Origin: an uncultured Algibacter sp.
GTDB taxonomy: Bacteria > Bacteroidota > Bacteroidia > Flavobacteriales > Flavobacteriaceae
DNA: 37,928 bases
Reading direction: 5' to 3'
Assembly: GCA_938003745.1 (NCBI GenBank)
Contig: CALKXS010000025.1
Coordinates: 1-37,928, forward strand
Shown one piece after another: positions 1 through 7,685 of the stretch. Position 1 is the stretch's first letter. Each line of letters opens with the position of its first letter. The notes under the pieces were generated by a model that was not told the DNA's origin, did no database searches, and saw only the letters and a list, made by a program, of their open reading frames with translations. Both the position numbers and the translations under genes were made by a program.

Positions 1-312
1 TGATTCTATCAATACTCAGTATGAGTTTACCTTGCTTGGGAAGTAGATTGAAAACAAGATGAGCAATAAGGTCTGCATCTAAACTGTAATTAGCAATAAA
101 GCGCTGTATGCGTCTTAAAGAGGATTCACAGCTAGATTCGGCATCAAAAGCATTAGCTAGCTTTTCAAAAGTAACTGTTTGTACTTTGCATAGGGCGATT
201 ACAAAATGTGAAATCAGTTTTAATCGCACTAAATTTATTTTTCCTTGTAAATGAGTGTTAAGGAAACGTGAGTTAACTCACTATTTTTAGTGATAACATT
301 GATTTTCTTCAT
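1..312 (-). pseudogene. IS4-family transposase, N-terminal part, frameshifted
   Basis: Read on the minus strand, a start at 312 gives MKKINVITKNSEL and then runs out of frame. Relative to the right copy there are two extra bases around 262-268, after which the usual frame continues to base 1 with FDAESSCESSLRRIQRF and LLPKQGKLILSIDRI, typical of IS4/Transposase_11 proteins of Bacteroidota. The downstream frame is intact here where the right copy is broken, so the two copies carry different lesions. Only about 100 residues are in the window, so the DDE catalytic core cannot be judged. The frameshift could be a real inactivation or a sequence error; the family call is firm. Confidence 0.75.
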
Positions 313-361
313 TTGAGATATAAGTGAGAATTATTTATATCTCAAATGAAGAAAATCAATG
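298..361. repeat. 26-bp perfect inverted repeat over the IS4 transposase start
   Basis: Bases 298-323 are repeated as their exact reverse complement at 336-361, with a loop of about 12 bases. One arm contains the presumed transposase start codon (minus strand, 310-312) and first codons; the other is a reversed copy of them in the leader. In a transcript the start region would be locked in a very stable hairpin. The right copy lacks this second arm. Confidence 0.85.
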
Positions 362-440
362 TTTTAATCTGAAAAATTAATACCTAACGTGTTGCAAATC
401 AATAGACTACTTCTTTGTCATGTACTAAGATTTAATAAAT

Positions 441-470
441 AAAAACTGCCCTGGGGAGGGCAGTTTTTTT
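441..470 (-). terminator. Rho-independent terminator of the sigma/anti-sigma operon
   Basis: An AAAAACTGCCCT stem pairs with AGGGCAGTTTTT around a GGGG loop, with a T run on both sides, so it can act in both directions. It lies about 55 bases past the stop of the membrane-spanning protein (524-2077). A second hairpin, 472-484 paired with 494-506, sits between the stop codon and this terminator. Confidence 0.85.
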
Positions 471-471
471 C

Positions 472-506
472 GATATTGCTTTTCGAGCTTAAAGAAAAGC
501 AATATC
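472..506. repeat. 13-bp inverted repeat in the 3' untranslated region
   Basis: GATATTGCTTTTC (472-484) and its exact reverse complement (494-506) flank a 9-base loop. It immediately precedes the GC-rich terminator in the minus-strand transcript, without its own long T run. It may be an mRNA-end stabiliser or part of a double terminator. Confidence 0.7.
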
Positions 507-523
507 CAGATCTAACCAAAAAT

Positions 524-2077
524 CTAAAATTTAATACCAACGCCGGTGTAAATACCAATGAAATATGGTTTAAAATAACCAGATGTGTTATTGAATGTGT
601 TTATTTGGTACTTGAACATAGGTTCAAAATTCAAATTAATTTTCTTTGTTACTTTATAATTTAACCCTAATCCAAAGTTGACGCTATAACTAACTTTGTT
701 AGCGTTATTTGGAAGGTCTATTGTTGATGTTGTACTACTGTTTGATTCTGAAAAAAGCAATTTATTATTATTTAAAAAGAATGAACTAAAACCGCCAATA
801 ACATTAAAACCAAGTTTTCTGTCTACTATTATATATTGAAATTCTAAAGGAATTTCAATATATTCTAAAGCTTGATTTACAGAACCGCTAGATTCTGATA
901 AAAATTGAGGAGATACAGTGTTTTTTGATAAGCTTTGTGTGCTAATAAGTGAAACACTTATATCATTGCTAGATGGTGCATCAGCTTTAGATAAAATAGC
1001 ATCATTATTAGTTGTATTAGATTCGGAAGTGCTAAAAGCTTTACGGCCTATTGATTTAATTAGAGCTACGTCATTTGTGTTGTGGCCTAAGTTAACTCTA
1101 TTAATACCAGAACGTACTATTAGTTTTTTATTAATGGCGTAACTCGCATTTATTCCGTAACTCATATTGAGTTCTCCGGTTTTACTATTAGAGCTTAAAT
1201 CGCTAGCGATTGAAGAACCTTCTCCTAAAGAATTAAAATATACTGGTGCTACATTTGGGACGATACTCCATCTGTTTAAATTTTCTTTTTCTTCTAGAGT
1301 GTTATTTTCTGCTATGGCGTCTTCAATAGCTTTAGTGTCTTTTTCTAAGGTGTTTTCAATAATAGTTTCAGTGTTTTCTTTTTCCGAATCATTATTTTTT
1401 TGACCAGCTATAGCATTATTTGAGTTTTTTTCAACTGTATTAAATTTAGTATTGTCAATTAGAGTATTTGCTATAGTGTTATCTGTTTTTTTATCGTTAG
1501 AAGGTTTGCTGTCGTTTGTGTTAACTATTTGTGTGTCCTTTTCAGAATTGCTATTGGCTAAAACTTTAGACTGATGGTTTGTTGCAGAATTTGTTTTTTG
1601 TTTTTCTGTATTAGTGTTTGTAACTGTTGTTTTATTTACTGCTTTTTGTGAAATATTTAATTTAGTTTTAGAAGATCTTTTTTGTTTTTTAGTTTCTTTC
1701 AAATTAATATTAGCAATTGTGCTTTTATCGTCACCTTTAAGGTTGAGGTTTTTATTATCTATTATTTCTTTTGTTTTTTCAAGTGAAGTGCCTTTCTTTT
1801 TATTAGAAAGAACTTTTGGTGTTTTGCTGCCTACAACCTGATTTGTTGAATTATCTGTGCTAACTTTAGAAGTATTGAAAAAAGAATTGACAACAGTTAG
1901 TGCAATTAGCAATAATGCGGCAACACCCGCATAGCGACACCAAATAGGGATAATGCGCTTTTTTTTCTTTTTATTTAATTCCGCTTCAATATTAGACCAA
2001 ACGGCATCACTAGGTGTGCTTTCAAAGTCTTTAAACTTTTCTTGGAATAAACGGTCTATGTTTTTCTTATTACTCAT
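524..2077 (-). CDS. Putative dual-membrane-spanning anti-sigma factor (cytoplasmic tail, TM helix, linker, beta-barrel)
   Basis: 517 residues. Seen: a hydrophilic N-terminus (1-40) with the acidic/aromatic pattern DRLFQEKFKDFESTPSDAVW common in Bacteroidota sigma-partner proteins; a basic KKKKKR stop-transfer and one hydrophobic helix (about 44-66); a low-complexity linker rich in N, K, T, S and E (about 68-267); then an amphipathic beta-strand domain (about 268-517) ending in GVGIKF, whose terminal Phe is the usual outer-membrane barrel signal. The start overlaps the stop of the ECF sigma gene by one base (TAATG), so translation is probably coupled. Inference: the N-terminus holds the sigma factor, and the barrel end senses the outer membrane, as in Dma-type proteins described in Bacteroides. 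No sequence homology search was possible. Alternative: an outer-membrane beta-barrel protein of unknown role. Confidence 0.75.
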   Translation of the reverse strand: MSNKKNIDRLFQEKFKDFESTPSDAVWSNIEAELNKKKKKRIIPIWCRYAGVAALLLIALTVVNSFFNTSKVSTDNSTNQVVGSKTPKVLSNKKKGTSLEKTKEIIDNKNLNLKGDDKSTIANINLKETKKQKRSSKTKLNISQKAVNKTTVTNTNTEKQKTNSATNHQSKVLANSNSEKDTQIVNTNDSKPSNDKKTDNTIANTLIDNTKFNTVEKNSNNAIAGQKNNDSEKENTETIIENTLEKDTKAIEDAIAENNTLEEKENLNRWSIVPNVAPVYFNSLGEGSSIASDLSSNSKTGELNMSYGINASYAINKKLIVRSGINRVNLGHNTNDVALIKSIGRKAFSTSESNTTNNDAILSKADAPSSNDISVSLISTQSLSKNTVSPQFLSESSGSVNQALEYIEIPLEFQYIIVDRKLGFNVIGGFSSFFLNNNKLLFSESNSSTTSTIDLPNNANKVSYSVNFGLGLNYKVTKKINLNFEPMFKYQINTFNNTSGYFKPYFIGIYTGVGIKF

Positions 2078-2628
2078 TATAATGACTGTGCGCTTTGCGC
2101 AGTTTTATAGTTTTCTATGGCTTGTTTCAAAGTTTGTCTTGCTCTAGCTAAGTTAGATTTTGAGGTTCCTATGTTTATGTTTAGCATGTTTGCTATTTCT
2201 TTATGAGAATAACCATCAAGTACATACATGTTAAAAACAAGCCTGTATCTATCTGGTAATTCTTGTATAATACTTAAGAGGTAGTCTAGAGAAATGTGAT
2301 CTTCATCAATTTCTATATCTACATCTTCAATTGTGTTTTCATTTACAATATCAAAAACTTTTTCGTTTCTGTATTGTTGTAATACCGTATTAACGGTAAT
2401 TCGTTTTAACCAACCTTCAAAAGAACCTTTGCTTTTATATTGTTCAATTTTGCTAAAAATGGTTAAAAATGCGTCTTGTAAATTATCTTCTGCTTCTGCA
2501 TAACTTCTCGAATACTTTAAGCAAGTAGAGAAAAGTTTACTCGAAAAAAGTTTGTACAATTCGCCTTGTGCCTTAGTATTGTTGTTTTTACAATTTTCTA
2601 TGAGTTGATTTAAACTCAATTTATACAA
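2077..2628 (-). CDS. ECF-type RNA polymerase sigma-70 factor
   Basis: 183 residues, the usual size of an ECF sigma factor. Region 2 lies at about 15-100 (helices around LYKLFSSKLFSTCLKYSRS, then AEDNLQDAFLTIFSKIEQY and FEGWLKRITVNTVLQQYRN). Region 4 lies at about 118-172, with the helix-turn-helix pattern ELPDRYRLVFNMYVLDGYS followed by HKEIANMLNINIGTSKSNLA. It would direct RNA polymerase to a small regulon. It is the middle gene of an operon: 21 bases follow the lipoprotein stop, and its own stop overlaps the start of the membrane-spanning partner. A CAACC-N16-ATCTT promoter in front of the operon suggests autoregulation. The exact signal sensed is unknown. Confidence 0.93.
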   Translation of the reverse strand: MYKLSLNQLIENCKNNNTKAQGELYKLFSSKLFSTCLKYSRSYAEAEDNLQDAFLTIFSKIEQYKSKGSFEGWLKRITVNTVLQQYRNEKVFDIVNENTIEDVDIEIDEDHISLDYLLSIIQELPDRYRLVFNMYVLDGYSHKEIANMLNINIGTSKSNLARARQTLKQAIENYKTAQSAQSL

Positions 2629-2649
2629 AGATTAATTAACAGTATTAGT

Positions 2650-3060
2650 TTATTCTAGAACAGGTACTTCAATAGTTAAATATTGGTCTTCGCCTTGATT
2701 ATCTTCTCCTTGCCAAAATTTGAAAATATAAGACCCGTTACTGTTTACAATAAAATTAAGGGTTGTTTCGGCCAGTTCATTTTCTAATGTTTCACAATCA
2801 TCACGTTCAAAAACGTAGTCTATAACGGCTACTGTACGTTTATTAGTGTCTTTTAAATAATATAATTCATTAAAACGATGGCAAGATGTTGGTTTTAAAT
2901 AACTGATAGTAATTGGGTAAACTTCCCCTAATTCAAATTCATCTGGAATATCAACGTTTTCAATAGGAAGAATTTCGAAATTAAAATTTACAGTATCATC
3001 ATCTGTACTACAGGCTCCAAACATAACTAGGAGGAGACTAAGAACAATAAACCTTTTCAT
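2650..3060 (-). CDS. Small lipoprotein of unknown function, first gene of the sigma operon
   Basis: 136 residues from the start at 3060 (MKRFIVLS); an ATG three codons upstream (3069) is also possible. A type II signal peptide is clear: a basic start, a hydrophobic stretch LSLLLVMFGA, then Cys17 followed by STDDD. The mature part is about 120 residues, likely beta-rich, with two more Cys (TSCHRF and DDCETL) that could pair in the periplasm. It ends in LTIEVPVLE. I do not recognise a named family. It precedes the ECF sigma gene by 21 bases on the same strand and lies directly behind the ECF-like promoter, so it may be a regulator or signal-binding accessory of the sigma system; that role is inferred from position only. 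Confidence 0.8.
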   Translation of the reverse strand: MKRFIVLSLLLVMFGACSTDDDTVNFNFEILPIENVDIPDEFELGEVYPITISYLKPTSCHRFNELYYLKDTNKRTVAVIDYVFERDDCETLENELAETTLNFIVNSNGSYIFKFWQGEDNQGEDQYLTIEVPVLE

Positions 3061-3100
3061 TTTATACATTTTTATTAGGGTTAATAAAGCTTTGTTCTTT

Positions 3101-3126
3101 AAGATGCATATTTAAAGGAAAGGTTG
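3101..3126 (-). promoter_or_regulatory. Candidate ECF promoter of the lipoprotein-sigma-anti-sigma operon
   Basis: On the minus strand CAACC (3126-3122) is followed after 16 bases by ATCTT (3105-3101). This has the form of ECF -35 (AAC-containing) and -10 elements at standard spacing. The extended context CACGCAACCTTT matches a second site at 4306-4317. It lies about 40 bases before the lipoprotein start, directly downstream of the recA terminator. Confidence 0.6.
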
Positions 3127-3137
3127 CGTGTAAAAAT

Positions 3138-3166
3138 AAAAAATCCCGATTAGATCGGGATTTTAA
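3138..3166 (-). terminator. recA rho-independent terminator
   Basis: AAAATCCCGAT pairs with ATCGGGATTTT around a 3-base loop, followed on the minus strand by a T-rich run. It begins only a few bases after the recA stop codon (3168-3170) and separates recA from the sigma operon. Confidence 0.9.
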
Positions 3167-3167
3167 T

Positions 3168-4175
3168 TTATTCTTCATCGCCTTTTAAAGCAATTTTTAT
3201 TTTTCCTTCGAGTTCATCTAAGAGTTCGGGGTTATCTTTTATAATGGCTTTAACAGCGTCTCTACCTTGTCCTAGTTTAGTGTCTTCATAACTAAACCAA
3301 GAGCCAGCTTTTTTAACAAATTCGTGCTCTACAGCAACGTCTAAAACTTCACCAACTTTAGATACTCCTTCGCCGTACATAATATCAAATTCTGCCATTT
3401 TAAATGGCGGAGCTACTTTGTTTTTAACAACTTTAACTCTGGTTTTATTTCCTAAAACATTACCGTTACTATCTTTAATTTGAGTAGAACGTCTAATATC
3501 TAAACGAACAGAAGCGTAAAATTTTAATGCGTTACCACCGGTTGTTGTTTCTGGGTTACCAAACATCACACCGATTTTTTCACGTAATTGGTTAATGAAT
3601 ATTACAGTACAATTTGTTTTGCTAATAGATCCTGTAAGTTTTCTTAAAGCCTGAGACATTAAACGAGCATGAAGCCCCATTTTTGAATCTCCCATTTCGC
3701 CTTCAATTTCACTTTTTGGTGTTAAAGCTGCAACAGAATCCACTACAACAATATCAATAGCCCCAGATCTAATTAGATTATCTGCAATTTCTAAAGCTTG
3801 CTCACCATTATCTGGTTGAGAAATAATTAGGTTATCAATATCTACGCCTAGTTTTTCAGCATAAAAACGATCAAAAGCATGTTCTGCATCAATAAATGCA
3901 GCAATACCTCCCGCTTTTTGTGCTTCGGCAATAGCGTGTAATGTTAATGTTGTTTTACCAGAAGATTCTGGGCCATAGATTTCAATAACACGACCACGAG
4001 GATAACCTCCAACGCCTAATGCGATATCTAAACCTAATGAACCTGAAGAAATAGCCTCTACATCTTGTATAGCAGCATCGCTCATTTTCATTACGGTTCC
4101 TTTTCCGTATGCCTTATCTAATTTATCTAAAGTAAGTTTAAGTGCTTTTAATTTAGCTTCTTTTTCACTGCTCAT
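3168..4175 (-). CDS. recA: Recombinase RecA
   Basis: DNA-dependent ATPase that forms filaments on single-stranded DNA, carries out strand exchange and stimulates LexA-type self-cleavage. From the preferred start at 4175 ([18 protein letters not shown]) it has 335 residues, normal for the family; a longer frame from 4202 adds nine residues atypical of RecA. Visible motifs: Walker A GPESSGKT, Walker [13 protein letters not shown], the MAW motif around [13 protein letters not shown], loop L2 region with [25 protein letters not shown], and an acidic tail ending LKGDEE. Single-gene transcript: its own terminator follows and a 414-base gap precedes the divergent trhO. No classical SOS box was evident upstream. 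Confidence 0.98.
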   Translation of the reverse strand: MSSEKEAKLKALKLTLDKLDKAYGKGTVMKMSDAAIQDVEAISSGSLGLDIALGVGGYPRGRVIEIYGPESSGKTTLTLHAIAEAQKAGGIAAFIDAEHAFDRFYAEKLGVDIDNLIISQPDNGEQALEIADNLIRSGAIDIVVVDSVAALTPKSEIEGEMGDSKMGLHARLMSQALRKLTGSISKTNCTVIFINQLREKIGVMFGNPETTTGGNALKFYASVRLDIRRSTQIKDSNGNVLGNKTRVKVVKNKVAPPFKMAEFDIMYGEGVSKVGEVLDVAVEHEFVKKAGSWFSYEDTKLGQGRDAVKAIIKDNPELLDELEGKIKIALKGDEE

Positions 4176-4309
4176 TTCTATATTTTTTCTGAAGTTCCGC
4201 ATGCTAAAGTACTATATCTTTTGTCACAATACAATAATACTTTTCAACATAATTTTTAATTTAAAAAGGGCTTTTAGTCTGCATAAAAATAAAAATTAAA
4301 GAACTCACG

Positions 4310-4335
4310 CAACCTTTTTAAATATTTTGTATCTT
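4310..4335 (+). promoter_or_regulatory. Second ECF-like promoter motif upstream of trhO
   Basis: CAACC (4310-4314), 16 bases, then ATCTT (4331-4335), preceded by CACG and followed by TTTAA. The twelve bases CACGCAACCTTT and the 16-base spacing are identical to the site in front of the sigma operon, on the opposite strand. It faces trhO, about 250 bases before its start. It is inferred to be a target of the neighbouring ECF sigma factor. Confidence 0.55.
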
Positions 4336-4522
4336 TAATGTGTAATGGGGACATTTTTTGTTACGAAATAGAACCAAAATAAACTATTACTAACTCAATT
4401 TACTAACGCATTGGGTGTTTCTTTTACCGTTTGTTCCATAATGGTAATTGTTAAGCCGATGTTGACTAAAACATATTAGTATGTTTGGTCTTGAAAAGCA
4501 CTTTTTATTATGTTCTAAATAG

Positions 4523-4550
4523 TTGTTTTTTGTCAAAAAAAGTACCTTTG
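4523..4550 (+). promoter_or_regulatory. Housekeeping-type promoter of trhO
   Basis: TACCTTTG (4543-4550) fits the Bacteroidota -7 consensus TAnnTTTG exactly, with a TTG 17 bases upstream (4523-4525). The start codon follows 40 bases later. Confidence 0.55.
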
Positions 4551-4589
4551 TGGCAAAATTATTCTTTAACCTTAAAAAATAAGTATAGC

Positions 4590-5663
4590 ATGCAACTGTA
4601 CAATAAGTTAAGCGCGAAAGAAAGAGCAGAATTAATCGAAAAAGCAGGCAAAGATCGATTAACACTTTCTTTTTATAAGTACGCGAAAATTGAGAACCCT
4701 CAAGAATTCAGAGATCATTTATTTATTATCTGGGAAGCATTAGATGTTTTAGGAAGAACCTATGTTGCTACCGAGGGTATAAATGGACAACTTTCTCTTC
4801 CTGCAGATCACTTCAATGAATTTAAAACACATTTAGATACTATTGATTTCTTAAAAGGAATACGGTTAAATGTTGCTGTAGAGCAAGATAATATGTCGTT
4901 TTTAAAATTGAAGGTTAAGGTGCGCAAAAAGATTGTCGCAGATGGCTTGAATGATAACACATTTGATGTCACCAATAAAGGTGTACATGTTGGTGCAGAT
5001 AAGTTTAATGAACTTATTGAAGATGAAAAGACTGTTTTGGTAGACATGAGAAATCATTACGAAAGTGAAATTGGTCATTTTAAAAATGCAATTACTCCAG
5101 ATGTTGATACCTTTAGAGAATCTTTAGATATTATAGAAGACGATTTAAAAGCGTATAAAGAAGATAAAAACCTGGTAATGTATTGTACCGGAGGTATTCG
5201 TTGTGAAAAAGCTAGTGCGTATTTTAAGCATAAAGGTTTTAAAAATGTGTATCAATTAGAGGGTGGTATTATTGAGTATACCAGACAAATAAAAGAAGAC
5301 AATCTAGAAAATAAATTTATTGGAAAGAATTTTGTTTTTGATGAACGTAGAGCCGAAAAAATTAGTGACGATGTTATAGCATGTTGTCACCAATGCGGTG
5401 CGCCAGCAGATATACACACCAATTGCGCTAATGATGCTTGTCATTTACTATTTATACAGTGTGATAATTGCAAAGAAGAAATGAATAATTGTTGTTCTGT
5501 AAATTGTAAAGAGATATATGTATTACCATTTGAAGAGCAAAAAGAACTTAGAAAAGGACAGAGAAATAGTAATGATATCTTTAAAAAAGGACGTGCGGAT
5601 CATTTGCCGTATAAAAAGGATTTGAGAAACATTTTTCAGACTTTTAAAGATAAAGATGTCTAG
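4590..5663 (+). CDS. trhO: tRNA uridine 34 hydroxylase TrhO (rhodanese family)
   Basis: 357 residues from ATG 4590 (MQLYNKLSAKERAELIEKAG); the frame is open upstream to 4485, but that part overlaps the promoter and lacks family resemblance. TrhO hydroxylates U34 of certain tRNAs to 5-hydroxyuridine, a step toward wobble cmo5U/mo5U modification. Domains: N-terminal ferredoxin-like region with ATEGINGQL (about 20-110); rhodanese domain (about 120-225) with the catalytic loop YCTGGIRCEKA, Cys about residue 199; and a C-terminal Cys-rich segment (CCHQCGAPADIHTNC, then CDNCKEEMNNCC) typical of the longer Bacteroidota and proteobacterial forms. Transcribed alone; two candidate promoters precede it. 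Formerly annotated as UPF0176. Confidence 0.93.
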   Translation: MQLYNKLSAKERAELIEKAGKDRLTLSFYKYAKIENPQEFRDHLFIIWEALDVLGRTYVATEGINGQLSLPADHFNEFKTHLDTIDFLKGIRLNVAVEQDNMSFLKLKVKVRKKIVADGLNDNTFDVTNKGVHVGADKFNELIEDEKTVLVDMRNHYESEIGHFKNAITPDVDTFRESLDIIEDDLKAYKEDKNLVMYCTGGIRCEKASAYFKHKGFKNVYQLEGGIIEYTRQIKEDNLENKFIGKNFVFDERRAEKISDDVIACCHQCGAPADIHTNCANDACHLLFIQCDNCKEEMNNCCSVNCKEIYVLPFEEQKELRKGQRNSNDIFKKGRADHLPYKKDLRNIFQTFKDKDV

Positions 5664-5798
5664 GTTTTAAATAAATTTTAGTAGAACAAAATCTTATTTT
5701 TAAGTCCATTATAATAATCATATCTTTACGTTTCGAATTATTTATAAACCTTCATTCGTAATAATCTAATTATTAGCGAATTAAATATATAGAATTAT

Positions 5799-7142
5799 AT
5801 GGCTTGTAACAGTTGTTCAACTGGTAAAGACGGTCAGCCTAAAGGATGTAAAAGTAATGGCACTTGTGGTACAGATAGTTGTAATAAGCTAACAGTCTTC
5901 GATTGGCTATCAAATATGTCGCTTCCAAATGGAGAAAAACCATTTGATTGGGTTGAGGTACGTTATAAAAACGGAAGAAAGCAATACTATCACAATACAG
6001 AAAATTTAACATTAAGCATTGGGGATGTTGTTGCATCTCAAGCTGCATCTGGCCATGATATTGGTATGGTAACACTTACGGGAGAATTGGTGCGTGTACA
6101 AATGAAACGTAAAAATATCTCTCAAAAAGAGAATGATATCTTAAAAGTTTACCGAAAAGCAAGCCAAAAAGATATAGATATTTGGCAAGCAGTACGAGAT
6201 AAGGAAGAGCCAATGAAAGTACGTGCACGCCAATTTGCAATAGACTTAAAGTTGCAAATGAAAATTTCAGATATTGAATTTCAAGGTGATGCTAGTAAAG
6301 CAACATTCTATTATACAGCAGAAGAACGTGTAGATTTTCGTGAGCTTATTAAAGTTTTTGCTCGCGAATTTAGAACACGTATAGAAATGAAACAAGTTGG
6401 GTTTCGTCAAGAGGCAGCAAGACTTGGAGGTATTGGTTCTTGTGGGCGAGAATTATGTTGTTCTACATGGTTAACAGATTTTCGTTCTGTTAGTACATCG
6501 GCAGCACGTTACCAGCAATTATCTCTAAATCCGCAAAAATTAGCAGGACAATGTGGTAAACTAAAATGTTGTTTGAATTATGAGTTAGATACCTATTTAG
6601 ATGCTCTTAAAAGTTTTCCAAAAATAGATATTAAACTAAGAACAAGAAAAGGGACAGCGGTTTGTCAAAAAACAGACATTTTCAAAGGACATATGTGGTA
6701 TGCCTATGAAGGTGAGTGGATGAATTGGCATAAAATAACTACAGAACAGGCCAACGAAATAATTGATTTAAATAAAAAAAACAAAAAAGTTTCTAGTCTT
6801 GAAGAGTACGCTTCAGACCTTATAGAAGAAGCAAAAGTAGAGTTTGAAAACGTTGTAGGTCAAGATAGTTTAACACGTTTTGATAGTCTAAAAAGTAATA
6901 ATAAACGTAAAAATAATAGAAGGAAGAATAATACAAAAGGTAATTCTAATAGAAATCAAAAGCCAAATCCTAACCAAAAGTCAGGAAATAATAACAATCA
7001 AAAATCAAAACAAAAGGGTAATTCAAATGGAAATCAAGCGAATAAGAACGCTCCTAAAAAGACTAACCCAAATCAAAAGAACAAGAATAGAAATAATAAA
7101 AGGAAGCCAGAACCTCAAAACAATAAAAATGTTGAGAAATAA
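5799..7142 (+). CDS. ricT: RicT-like PSP1 domain protein
   Basis: 447 residues. The N-terminus is Cys-rich (MACNSCSTG, then GCKSNGTCGTDSC), followed by a PSP1 domain (about 35-270) with the pattern RVDFRELIKVFAREFRTRIE and the conserved LGGIGSCGRELCCSTW and GQCGKLKCCLNYE Cys clusters. The last 75 residues are a low-complexity N/K/Q tail. RicT homologues in Bacillus form a Fe-S complex acting on RNase Y-dependent mRNA processing; the role in Bacteroidota is not established. In this phylum the gene is usually followed by gldH, as here, where the reading frames overlap by 14 bases. Confidence 0.9.
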   Translation: MACNSCSTGKDGQPKGCKSNGTCGTDSCNKLTVFDWLSNMSLPNGEKPFDWVEVRYKNGRKQYYHNTENLTLSIGDVVASQAASGHDIGMVTLTGELVRVQMKRKNISQKENDILKVYRKASQKDIDIWQAVRDKEEPMKVRARQFAIDLKLQMKISDIEFQGDASKATFYYTAEERVDFRELIKVFAREFRTRIEMKQVGFRQEAARLGGIGSCGRELCCSTWLTDFRSVSTSAARYQQLSLNPQKLAGQCGKLKCCLNYELDTYLDALKSFPKIDIKLRTRKGTAVCQKTDIFKGHMWYAYEGEWMNWHKITTEQANEIIDLNKKNKKVSSLEEYASDLIEEAKVEFENVVGQDSLTRFDSLKSNNKRKNNRRKNNTKGNSNRNQKPNPNQKSGNNNNQKSKQKGNSNGNQANKNAPKKTNPNQKNKNRNNKRKPEPQNNKNVEK

Positions 7143-7623
7143 TACCTTGTTATTTTTTTTGTTTTTTGCTTTACTGTTTATGTCTTGCGATTCTAACCGT
7201 GTTTTTGATGAGTATAAATCTGTGCCAAATAAATGGCATAAAGATGAGGTTATAAGTTTTGATGTTAATACACCAGATTGTATAAATTCATATAATTTAT
7301 TTGTTAATATTCGAAATACAAATAGTTTCAAATACAGTAATCTATTTTTAATTGTTGAAATGGAATTTCCGCATGGAAAAACCATAAAGGACACATTAGA
7401 GTATAGAATGGCAGACCCAACGGGTAAATTGTTGGGAACAGGATTGACAGATATTAAGGAAAATAAACTTTGGTATAAAGAACAAGTTGTTTTTAAAGAA
7501 ACAGGAGCATATAAGGTAAATATTCAACACGCTATGAGAGAAAATGGTAAAGTGAATGGTGTTATAGAGCTTGAAGGTATTACAGATATAGGATTTAGAA
7601 TAGAAAATATAAATAATAATTAA
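7129..7623 (+). CDS. gldH: Gliding motility lipoprotein GldH
   Basis: 164 residues from ATG 7129. A type II signal peptide ends at LFMSC (Cys20), then DSNRVFDEYKSVPNKWHKDE, which is highly characteristic of GldH. The mature domain is beta-rich with YNLFVNIRNTNSFKYSNLFL and the conserved DPTGKLLGTGLTDIKENKLW. GldH is required for gliding and for normal function of the type IX secretion/gliding machinery in Flavobacterium; its biochemical role is unknown. The longer frame open from 7027 overlaps the ricT tail and is not the start. It overlaps ricT by 14 bases (probable coupling), and pbp1A follows after 62 bases. Confidence 0.94.
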   Translation: MLRNNTLLFFLFFALLFMSCDSNRVFDEYKSVPNKWHKDEVISFDVNTPDCINSYNLFVNIRNTNSFKYSNLFLIVEMEFPHGKTIKDTLEYRMADPTGKLLGTGLTDIKENKLWYKEQVVFKETGAYKVNIQHAMRENGKVNGVIELEGITDIGFRIENINNN

Positions 7624-7685
7624 AATGTCACTTAGATTGATTTCGCTTTCGCGGAAGATTATCGAGACGTATTAACCGAAAGTAC

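Larger units (their letters stand above)
1..434 (-). mobile_element. IS4-family element, left copy (partial, runs off window)
   Basis: The reverse complement of bases 1-300 aligns with 36651-36950 at roughly 90% or better by eye, so this is a second, inverted copy of the element at the right side. The outer end is judged from the motif TCTTAGTACATGACAAA, read on the minus strand near 416-432; it recurs at the outer edge of the right copy (36534-36550) and, with one change, in both arms of the palindrome at 18527-18574. The inner end lies beyond base 1. Between outer end and coding part lies a non-coding leader with a long perfect hairpin (298-361). The family call rests on the encoded transposase fragment. 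Confidence 0.8.
4203..4589. other. 387-bp intergenic region between recA and trhO
   Basis: No convincing gene. It holds the two promoter candidates listed separately (4310-4335 and 4523-4550) and only very short frames of under 15 codons. If the first promoter is used, trhO would carry a leader of about 240 bases. Confidence 0.6.

Noticed and set aside
476-2147. Several plus-strand frames of 60-78 codons (476-664, 918-1142, 1167-1403, 1614-1841, 1953-2147)
   Set aside because: All lie antisense to the barrel protein and sigma gene, have no start signals and encode hydrophobic or biased residues caused by the low-complexity complement.
4390-4665. A 91-codon minus frame over the trhO promoter
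   Set aside because: It overlaps the clear trhO start and promoter and has no family features.
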